From Niveibacterium sp. 24ML (GTDB lineage Bacteria > Pseudomonadota > Gammaproteobacteria > Burkholderiales > Rhodocyclaceae): DNA of 64,000 bases. The stretch covers positions 124,001 through 188,000 of the forward strand of contig NZ_JAPFHA010000005.1 in the NCBI RefSeq assembly GCF_026586805.1, given 5' to 3'. The position numbers were made by a program, and so were the translations under genes. The notes beneath the pieces were generated by a model, which saw only the letters and a list, made by a program, of their open reading frames with translations, ran no database searches and was not told the DNA's origin. This document shows, in pieces, positions 57,707-64,000 of the stretch; position 1 is the first letter of the stretch, and each line of letters opens with the position of its first letter.

Positions 57707-57730
57707 AAGGGGGCATTGGCCCCCTTTTTT
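57707..57730 (+). terminator. Rho-independent terminator of phaC
   Basis: Stem AAGGGGGC/GCCCCCTT with a 4-nt loop, followed by a run of six T beginning within the stem. It lies 10 bp after the stop codon. Confidence 0.88.
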
Positions 57731-57802
57731 GATTCAGGCGAATAGCGCGCAGGCACCTATCGCACTAGACTAGCCGATCGACGCAAATCCAGGAGGCATC
57801 AA

Positions 57803-59116
57803 ATGGCCGGCCGTCCGTCCAGAATCCTTTCCCTGCTGCTGTCTTCGGCTGTTGCGCTGACTGCCAATGCCACGCTGATTCCAGCGGCATTTGCGCAAAC
57901 AGCCCCTGCTGCCGATGCCAAGCAATCCTCGGGCAAGGTCTTCTCCCAGCAAGAACTTGATGAACTGCTTGCGCCCGTAGCACTGCACCCCGATGCACTG
58001 CTCGCGCAGATCCTGATGGCCTCGACCTACCCGCTCGACGTGGTTGAAACCGCGCGCTGGCGCAAGGCCAATCCGAAGCTCGAAGGCAAGGCGCTGGAAG
58101 ACGCCCTCCTCAAGCAGCCCTGGGATCCGAGCGTCAAGGCACTGGCCACCTTCCCCACCGTGCTCGACATGATGAGCGAGAAGCTCGAGTGGACGCAGAA
58201 GCTCGGCGACGCTTTCCTGGGCCAGCAGAAGGAAGTCATGCAGACGGTGCAGAAGCTGCGCAGCAAGGCCAAGGAAGCCGGCTCGCTGGCGAGCACCAAG
58301 GAACAGAACGTCACCACCGCGAACGAGGGCGGCACAACGATCATCAAGATCGAACAGTCGAACCCCGAGGTGGTCTACGTGCCCACCTACAACCCGGCCG
58401 TCGTGTATGGCTCGTGGTGGTATCCGGTGCCGCCACCGTATTACTACTATCCCCCCGCCTATGTGCCCGGCGCGGCCTTCTTCACCTTTACGGCCGGCGT
58501 GATCGTGGGCGGTGCGCTCTGGGGCAACTGCAACTGGGGTGGCAACGACATCAACATCAACGTCAACAAGTACAACAACTTCAACAAGACCAACATCAGC
58601 AACAAGGAATGGAATCACAACACCGATCGCCGGCGTGGGGTTCCCTACGAGGGAGCAGGCGCACAGAACCGCTATGGCAGTACGCAAGCGCGCGACAACA
58701 AGGCGCGTGACGAGTACCGCGGTCGTGCCGAGCAAGGCAGGCAAGACCTGAGCCGCGACCCGGCCACGCGCGAGCGCGCCGCACAGGCAGATCGCGATCT
58801 GGCCAACGACCGCGCACGCAACAGCAGCCGCGATACCCCAAGCGCCAGTTCGATGGATCGCAGCGGCAGCCGCGACAGCGCCGCCAGCCGCGACCGCGCG
58901 ACGGCCAATGCCAGCGCCAGCAATCGGGCCAGCACGTCAGACCGCAGCAGCGCATTTGGCAACTCAAGCCAGGGGCAATCCGCGCGCGACTACGGTAGCC
59001 GAGGCAGTTCAAGCCGCGCGGGCATGAGCAGCAGCTCTGCCGGTGCGCGTTCTACCGGGGGTGCACGCGCTGGCGGTGGTGGCGGACGCAGCGGTGGCGG
59101 CGGACGTGGACGCTAA
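57803..59116 (+). CDS. DUF3300 domain secreted protein
   Basis: Exported protein of 437 residues, function unknown. Signal peptide to about residue 31 (AFAQ). The DUF3300 domain runs from about 45 to 215: FSQQELDELLAPVALHPDALLAQILMASTYPLDVVE, then KALATFPTVLDMMSEKLEWTQKLGDAF and NPEVVYVPTYNPAVVYGSWW. The C-terminal 200 residues are low-complexity, with Asn-rich then Arg/Asp/Ser-rich repeats and a Gly-rich end. It forms a pair with the DUF2950 gene 35 bp downstream, an arrangement repeated in many bacteria. Confidence 0.88.
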   Translation: MAGRPSRILSLLLSSAVALTANATLIPAAFAQTAPAADAKQSSGKVFSQQELDELLAPVALHPDALLAQILMASTYPLDVVETARWRKANPKLEGKALEDALLKQPWDPSVKALATFPTVLDMMSEKLEWTQKLGDAFLGQQKEVMQTVQKLRSKAKEAGSLASTKEQNVTTANEGGTTIIKIEQSNPEVVYVPTYNPAVVYGSWWYPVPPPYYYYPPAYVPGAAFFTFTAGVIVGGALWGNCNWGGNDININVNKYNNFNKTNISNKEWNHNTDRRRGVPYEGAGAQNRYGSTQARDNKARDEYRGRAEQGRQDLSRDPATRERAAQADRDLANDRARNSSRDTPSASSMDRSGSRDSAASRDRATANASASNRASTSDRSSAFGNSSQGQSARDYGSRGSSSRAGMSSSSAGARSTGGARAGGGGGRSGGGGRGR

Positions 59117-59151
59117 TTCGCTTGCGACAACGCTAACGGACGGATGACGAC

Positions 59152-60093
59152 ATGACACACACACTGCACCATCGAATCGCCAGCTTCGCGCGGCGACTGG
59201 CTCTTGGCGGCGGTATCGCGGGCCTGCTCGCACTGGCGCCAGCCCTTGCTGCCCCAAGCGTCTTCCAGACGCCGGAAGACGCCGCCGCGGCCCTTGCCGC
59301 GGGCGTCAAGGCTGAAAGCGGCAAGCAGATCCTCGCCGTGCTCGGTGAAGAGTCCCGCGAGTGGGTCTTCACCGGCGACAAGCCCACCGACAAGAAGAAC
59401 TGGGGAGACTTCCTCGCTGCCTACGAAGCGCAGCACACAGTGGTGGAGCTTGAAGACGGCAAGGCCACCCTGATAATCGGCGCGAACCGCTACCCCTTCG
59501 CGATGCCGATCGTCCGCGTGGCCGGCGGCTGGCGTTTCGATCCGAAGCTGGGCAAGGAAGAGATCCTCAACCGCCGCATCGGCAAGAACGAGCTGAGCAC
59601 CATCGAGGTGCTGCGCCAGGTGGTGCTTGCCCAGGGTGAATACCTGCTGATGAAGCGCGGCGCCAACGGGCAGGCCCAGTACGCCACCCGCTTTGACAGC
59701 ACGCCGGGCAAGCAGGATGGCCTCTACTGGCCAACCGCGGCCGGTGAGCCGCAGAGCCCGCTTGGCCCGCTGGTGGCCGAATCCGAAGCACAGGGTTACG
59801 ACAAGCAGTCGCGCAAGATCGCCTTCAACGGCTACCGTTTCCGCATGCTCGCTGGCCAGGGGCCGGATGCCGCCGGGGGTGAGCGCACCTACACGGTCGA
59901 TGGCGTGACGCAAGGCGGCTTTGCCGCGATCGCCTTCCCGGTCGGCTATGGCGTGACGGGCGTCAAGACCTTCGTCGTCAATCAGGAAGGCCAGATCTAC
60001 GAGAAGGACCTTGGCCCGAAGACGGTCGAAATCGCCAGCAAGACCACGCTGTACAACCCGGACAAGACCTGGAAGCGGGTTGATCTGAAGTAA
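59152..60093 (+). CDS. DUF2950 domain secreted protein
   Basis: Exported protein of 313 residues, partner of the DUF3300 protein. Signal peptide to about residue 34 (ALAA). The domain starts PSVFQTPEDAAAALAAGV and has LAVLGEESREWVFTGD, NRYPFAMPIVRVAGGWRFDPKLGKEEILNRRIGKNE, and the late GGFAAIAFPVGYGVTGVKTFVVNQEGQIYEKDLG typical of DUF2950. The two genes are likely one operon. Function is unknown; both are probably periplasmic or envelope-associated. Confidence 0.9.
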   Translation: MTHTLHHRIASFARRLALGGGIAGLLALAPALAAPSVFQTPEDAAAALAAGVKAESGKQILAVLGEESREWVFTGDKPTDKKNWGDFLAAYEAQHTVVELEDGKATLIIGANRYPFAMPIVRVAGGWRFDPKLGKEEILNRRIGKNELSTIEVLRQVVLAQGEYLLMKRGANGQAQYATRFDSTPGKQDGLYWPTAAGEPQSPLGPLVAESEAQGYDKQSRKIAFNGYRFRMLAGQGPDAAGGERTYTVDGVTQGGFAAIAFPVGYGVTGVKTFVVNQEGQIYEKDLGPKTVEIASKTTLYNPDKTWKRVDLK

Positions 60094-60111
60094 GCGCGCC
60101 AGCAGCGCCAG

Positions 60112-60150
60112 CAAGGGGGTCGGGTGTCATGCACCCGGCCCCTTTGTGTT
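60112..60150 (+). terminator. Rho-independent terminator of the DUF3300/DUF2950 operon
   Basis: Long GC-rich hairpin, AAGGGGGTCGGGTG/CACCCGGCCCCTT with a 5-nt loop, then TGTGTT; about 20 bp after the stop. Confidence 0.75.
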
Positions 60151-60163
60151 CTTGGCGCCGCGC

Positions 60164-61180
60164 TCAGGCGTGTCCGCGCCGCACCAGCAGCGATGCGCAT
60201 CGCCGCAGTTGCAGGGGCAGGTCTGATTCCGCTTCATCCAGCGTTGCCGCCATGGCGTGGCAACTCTCCACCAGCTTGATCACATGCTCGTCCGTGCTGT
60301 TGAGGGCCACCTGGGTCAGGGTGGGCCAATCCAGCGGCGGGCCGTCGTCGGCGTAGGCCATTGGCCAAGGCCGGCCGATCGCCACATACACGGCACAGAA
60401 CGCAAACCAGAATCGCTGCAGGCACGCCGCATGGTCGCGCATGAAGGGCCACAAAACCTGCAGGGCGTGCAAGGCCGTGATCAGGTGCAAGGCCGAAAAA
60501 TCGGCCGTCGCCCGATACAGTCTGGTGGCTGCCAGCGCCAGACTGCTCCACGCCCGATCGGCGCCCTTCTCGATTCGCAGGGGCGACACCGCAGCGGCAA
60601 AGGCCGGATGCCGCATCACCTCGACCAGCCGCCGCATGATCATGGGTTGTTCGAAACGCACTTCGGCGAGGGCCGTACCTTGCGCCAGGGCACGCAAACC
60701 TTCCGCTGCGCCGGTGCTGCCCACGCCCGTGGGCAGCGGGGTCAGCGTGCGGTAGGCAGCAAGCATGGCTAGCCCCCCGGCCATCTCGGTCGCACAGGCG
60801 AAACGCACCCCGTAAGCAAGCCGGATCAGGCCGTGAAAGGCGGCAGTCGAAATCCCCTCAAGCAAGGCCGGCAGCCAGTCGGCCAACACCTGTTCTGGCC
60901 CCTGCAAGGCAATTTGGCCGGTGAAGAAATCGAGCCAGGCCGGGTAGCCCGTACCGTCACCCAGTGAAGGGCTGGCAACCGCCGCCGGCGCGGGCGGCAG
61001 TGGCCGCACCTGGCCCCGATAGTGGGCGGTGAAGCGGTCCAGAACCATTGCATCGGCACCCAGCGCGCTCAGCGCAGCCAGCGTCATCGGCAGGTGATTG
61101 GTAAAGCCGTTGGTCAGACTCGTGTCGTCGCTCCGCAAGGCGGTCAGGCGTTCGACAAGGGGGAGGGCAGGCGCTGTCAT
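60164..61180 (-). CDS. Questin-oxidase-like protein (DUF4243)
   Basis: 338 residues, soluble. TNGFTNHLPMTLAALSALGAD near the N-terminus, HGLIRLAYGVRFACATEMAGGLAMLAAY in the middle and LHLITALHALQVLWPFM later match the questin-oxidase/AflY-like family, which in fungi performs Baeyer-Villiger ring opening of anthraquinones. Bacterial members are largely uncharacterised. The ATG at 61180 opens the family domain; the frame extends through the adjacent 145-bp repeat to 61309 without being coding. Function here is unknown. Confidence 0.8.
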   Translation of the reverse strand: MTAPALPLVERLTALRSDDTSLTNGFTNHLPMTLAALSALGADAMVLDRFTAHYRGQVRPLPPAPAAVASPSLGDGTGYPAWLDFFTGQIALQGPEQVLADWLPALLEGISTAAFHGLIRLAYGVRFACATEMAGGLAMLAAYRTLTPLPTGVGSTGAAEGLRALAQGTALAEVRFEQPMIMRRLVEVMRHPAFAAAVSPLRIEKGADRAWSSLALAATRLYRATADFSALHLITALHALQVLWPFMRDHAACLQRFWFAFCAVYVAIGRPWPMAYADDGPPLDWPTLTQVALNSTDEHVIKLVESCHAMAATLDEAESDLPLQLRRCASLLVRRGHA

Positions 61181-61193
61181 GGCGGGGTCTTTA

Positions 61194-61338
61194 GGGAAGG
61201 CCTGAATAAGTGGCTGCGACGGCGCATCGCTGCGTTGCGGCGTGCTCGCTCCCGCGCCTATCCCTTTGATATGTCTTGGTCGCTGCGCGCGCCGCGCCTT
61301 GCGCTGCATCCGTCTCGCTCACTTATTCAGACCTTCAT
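61194..61338. repeat. 145-bp MITE-like element, copy C
   Basis: Same element as at 11766 and 39182. TA flanks both ends (61192-61193 and 61339-61340). The last bases have drifted (CTTCAT for CTTCCC). It lies between the divergent questin-oxidase-like and barrel genes, in the region expected to hold their promoters. Confidence 0.88.
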
Positions 61339-61438
61339 TAGCTGGCCGAGGCCCATTCTTGTCCGCAGTGGGCGCAGACATCAAGCACACGAGCGTATGG
61401 GTTATCGTGTCGCCCTCACGCAATCGCCTTGCTGCACC

Positions 61439-61879
61439 ATGCCCATCGCCCATCGCTACCGGCTGCTCGCCAGCCTTGCCTGCGCCCTGCTCGCGCCAGC
61501 CGCCCATGCCGAAGACTGGTTCGTCGTTTCCGGCGCCTCGTATCACTTCGAGCGGCGCGACGAATTCCGCAGCGACAACCCCGGCATCGGCTGGGAACGC
61601 CCGGACCCGGAGATCCCGCTGGTGTACGCCGTGGGCTACTACCGCAACAGCTACGACCGCGACACCTTCTACGCCGGCGCCCGCTGGGAACCGCTGCGCT
61701 GGCAATACGCCAGCCTTGGCATCTTTGCCGCCTTCGCCAGCGGCTACTGGACACCGGTGGTTGCGCTGCCAATGCTCAGCCTGCAGTACGAACGCGTCGG
61801 CATCAACTTCGTCGCCGCCCCGACGATCCGCGACTATGTGGGCTACGTCGGCGCGCAGGTGAAGGTCCGATTCGACTGA
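61439..61879 (+). CDS. Putative outer-membrane beta-barrel, PagP-like
   Basis: 146 residues with a signal peptide ending near AHA-ED (residue 25). The mature part is a series of amphipathic strands ending in VGAQVKVRFD, a C-terminal aromatic of barrel type. NPGIGWERPDPEIPLVYAVGYYRNSYDRDTFYAGARW then LPMLSLQYERVGINFVAAP recall lipid A palmitoyltransferase PagP in order and spacing; RNS stands where PagP has the catalytic RDS. An uncharacterised barrel family is equally possible. The ATG at 61439 opens the signal peptide. Confidence 0.6.
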   Translation: MPIAHRYRLLASLACALLAPAAHAEDWFVVSGASYHFERRDEFRSDNPGIGWERPDPEIPLVYAVGYYRNSYDRDTFYAGARWEPLRWQYASLGIFAAFASGYWTPVVALPMLSLQYERVGINFVAAPTIRDYVGYVGAQVKVRFD

Positions 61880-62053
61880 GCGACATGTCGCCGCGCCTGC
61901 GGCGCAGTCGATGCTGATCGGCAGGGGCGAGTGCGGACAATGTCCGCCCGATTGGCCACTTCGAAGCGGCCCGCAGGGCGGCAATCGGCGCCGCGGTGCG
62001 CGTGGCGAAAGCCCCGGATTCCGGCGCGTGCCGTCATCCGGGCTCCTTGCGGG

Positions 62054-64000
62054 TCAGGCGATGCGGAACTGTTCGGTCAGCGCATGGGTCTGGGCCGCAA
62101 GTTGTTCGAGGTGGCGGGCGGACTCGGCCACCAGCGTGGCGGCGGTGCTGCCGGTTTCGGCGTTGCGGGCAACGAATTCGACCTGTTTGGTGATTTCGCG
62201 CGCCGCCGCAGCCTGTTCGCGCAGCGCGTGGCTGATGTCGTGCACCGCGGCCAGCACCCGTTGCGAGCCGTCGAGGATGCCGGTGATCGAATGGCCCGCC
62301 TGCTCGGCAAGTTGCACGCCGCTGGCGGCCTGGGTGACGCTGCTGTTCATCTCCTGCACCGCGCGGCCGGTGCATTGCTGAATCTGGCTGATCATGCCGC
62401 CGATTTCGCCGGTGGCCTTGCCGGTGCGTTCGGCGAGCTTGCGCACCTCGTCGGCCACCACCGCAAAGCCGCGGCCCTGTTCGCCGGCGCGGGCCGCTTC
62501 GATGGCGGCGTTCAGCGCGAGCAGGTTGGTCTGATCCGACACTTCGCGGATCACGCCGACGATGCTGGAAATTTGCCGCGAGAGTTGTTCAAGCTCGCCG
62601 ATGCTGCCGGCGGCGGTGTTGATGGCGGCGGCGATGCGCTGCATTTCACTGCTGGCGTCGCCGATGACGCGCCCCCCTTCGCTTGAGCTTTCGGCAGCTT
62701 CCTGCGTGGCGCCCGAGGCAAGATTGGCGCGGTCTTCCACCATGTCGATCGATACCGACAGTTCCTCCACCGCAGCAGCCATGCCCGATGCGGTGCTGGA
62801 CTGCGCCTGCGAAACCTCGGCGCTGCGCCCGGCCGCGGCGGCAAGTTCGGTCGAGGCCTGGTTCAGCGCCTCGGCGTTCTGGCGGATCGTGGCGATGAGC
62901 TCGTGCAGCGAATTTCGCATGATCGCCACGTCGCTGATCATCTCGCCCAGTTCGTCGTTGCTGCCGGGCGGCAGCGTGGCGGTCAGGTTGCCGCGCGCGA
63001 TGGCGCGGGTGGCGTAGCGGGCGGCACTCAGATTGCGCAGGATGTGGCGCTGGTTAGCCAGTGCAAACGCCAGCGTGAGCCCGCCGCCCAGCGCGATGAG
63101 GATGATCGCGCGCATCAGGTTGCTCTGGAAGTTGCGCTTGCTGGCCTCGTACGAATCGGCCGACACGCCGATCTGGTAGCCCTTGAGGCGGTCGATCGAT
63201 GCTTCCTGCACCATGCGCTGAGCCTGCAGACTCTCGTGGATGGTCTTGCGCGCGGCGTCCAGATTGCCGGCCTCGATTTGCTCCATGCCCTGCTCGATCA
63301 ACGCCCACATCGCATCGCGCTGCGTAAGGTGTGCGTCGGCGAGTGGCTTCTCGTCAGGCGTGACATCGGTGGCGAGATAGCTTTGCCAGGCCTTGGCAAT
63401 GCCTGCCTTGTTCTCATTGATCGCAGCGCGGTGCTTTGCAACTGCGGCCTTGTCGGCGGCCTCCTGCTCGGCGAGCAGCAGGTCGATCAGGCTCATCTGG
63501 TTAAGGTCGTTGATTTCAGACAGCCGGTCGATCGGCACCAGCCGGTCTTTGTAGATGGTGGCAAGCGCATTGCTCGCGTGGCGCAGGTTGAACAACCCGT
63601 CGCTGGCCACCAGGGCAATCGTGAGCAGCGGAATCAGTACCATCAGCCACAAGCGGGAGGCGACACGCATGGCCGGCAGACGCAGCCGCCCGCGACTTGT
63701 ACGCACTTGGCCCTGCGCCAGCCGGATGCCGGGGTTATCACGCATGCGGGCGTAGAGCGCTTCGGCTGCCGCAACCTCCTCGCGGCTCGGCCGGGTGCGC
63801 ACCGATGAGTAGCCGCTATCGTCCGGCAGCGGGGCAACGGCGGCCCGCACCCAGTAATGGTCACCGTTCTTGCGCCGGTTCTTGACCATGCCGGACCACG
63901 GGCGGCCCTTCTTCAGCGTGGCCCACAGGTCGCGGAAGGCTTCGACCGGCATGTCCGGATGGCGCACAAGGTTGTGCGGCGCCCCGATCAACTCGTCGCG
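62054..64000 (-). CDS. PAS-containing methyl-accepting chemotaxis protein (Aer-like; runs off the right edge)
   Basis: Chemoreceptor or energy-taxis sensor. The visible 648 residues begin within a PAS domain: [26 protein letters not shown] followed by [22 protein letters not shown] is the FAD-type Aer signature. A membrane helix (about residues 112-132), a helical periplasmic four-helix-bundle sensor (to about 275), a second helix, HAMP ([16 protein letters not shown]) and the signalling domain with [42 protein letters not shown] follow. The start lies beyond the window. No che gene is nearby. Confidence 0.9.
   Translation of the reverse strand, partial: RDELIGAPHNLVRHPDMPVEAFRDLWATLKKGRPWSGMVKNRRKNGDHYWVRAAVAPLPDDSGYSSVRTRPSREEVAAAEALYARMRDNPGIRLAQGQVRTSRGRLRLPAMRVASRLWLMVLIPLLTIALVASDGLFNLRHASNALATIYKDRLVPIDRLSEINDLNQMSLIDLLLAEQEAADKAAVAKHRAAINENKAGIAKAWQSYLATDVTPDEKPLADAHLTQRDAMWALIEQGMEQIEAGNLDAARKTIHESLQAQRMVQEASIDRLKGYQIGVSADSYEASKRNFQSNLMRAIILIALGGGLTLAFALANQRHILRNLSAARYATRAIARGNLTATLPPGSNDELGEMISDVAIMRNSLHELIATIRQNAEALNQASTELAAAAGRSAEVSQAQSSTASGMAAAVEELSVSIDMVEDRANLASGATQEAAESSSEGGRVIGDASSEMQRIAAAINTAAGSIGELEQLSRQISSIVGVIREVSDQTNLLALNAAIEAARAGEQGRGFAVVADEVRKLAERTGKATGEIGGMISQIQQCTGRAVQEMNSSVTQAASGVQLAEQAGHSITGILDGSQRVLAAVHDISHALREQAAAAREITKQVEFVARNAETGSTAATLVAESARHLEQLAAQTHALTEQFRIA

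Overview
The window is GC-rich, gene-dense bacterial chromosome. A class I PHA synthase, a GlgX-type debranching enzyme, SpeH, an Alx-type TerC protein, ChrA pairs and typical proteobacterial lipoproteins suggest a free-living betaproteobacterium, possibly Rhodocyclales-like; that placement is inference, with no rRNA to confirm it. I saw no rRNA, tRNA, CRISPR array, complete insertion sequence or prophage. About 55 protein genes are supported. Genes run off both ends: a putative GH57 hydrolase on the left and a PAS chemoreceptor on the right.

Layout. 1-16.6 kb: GH57-like enzyme, TPR protein with a duplicated half, SlyB-like lipoprotein, P-type ATPase, GST divergent from a LysR regulator, split chromate transporter, ankyrin protein, ferredoxin-NADP reductase, ABM-domain protein, Bcr/CflA pump, M28 peptidase, CobW GTPase and a permuted NlpC/P60 lipoprotein. 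16.6-28.7 kb: TonB-domain protein, diguanylate cyclase, AcpH-like phosphodiesterase, secreted CBM41 protein, DUF1615 lipoprotein, S4/DUF3301 pair, VanZ and OmpA-domain proteins, degenerate GGDEF protein, SpeH and an esterase lipoprotein. 28.7-35.7 kb: OYE-family oxidoreductase, DgkA/PAP2 pair, TerC behind a yybP-ykoY manganese riboswitch, a small papain-like protein, and three copies of a roughly 310-bp cassette encoding near-identical 56-residue peptides. 35.6-48.4 kb: GH53 galactanase coupled to a DeaD-type helicase, FRG-domain protein, OPT transporter, a lower-GC chemoreceptor island and a class A PBP. 48.4-64 kb: KatG, isoamylase/GlgX, isovaleryl-CoA dehydrogenase, MBL hydrolase, PhaC, DUF3300/DUF2950 pair, questin-oxidase-like protein, PagP-like barrel and the PAS chemoreceptor.

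Two repeat families stand out. A 145-bp element with 19-bp terminal inverted repeats occurs three times (about 11.8, 39.2 and 61.2 kb); two copies have TA on both sides, as expected of a MITE mobilised by a TA-targeting transposase, and it touches the ends of neighbouring genes. The peptide cassette (30.1, 32.8 and 34.2 kb) combines a conserved untranslated block of about 110-140 bp with a small hydrophobic ORF conserved as protein. I do not recognise this family and consider it the best candidate for an undescribed system.

Functionally the segment mixes carbon storage and polysaccharide use (PhaC, GlgX, GH57, GH53, CBM41), envelope maintenance (PBP, DgkA, PAP2, SlyB-like, OmpA-like and PagP-like proteins), stress and metal handling (KatG, Fpr, TerC with its riboswitch, ChrA, P-type ATPase) and signalling (two GGDEF proteins, two chemoreceptors). 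Most transcription units are short, one to three genes.
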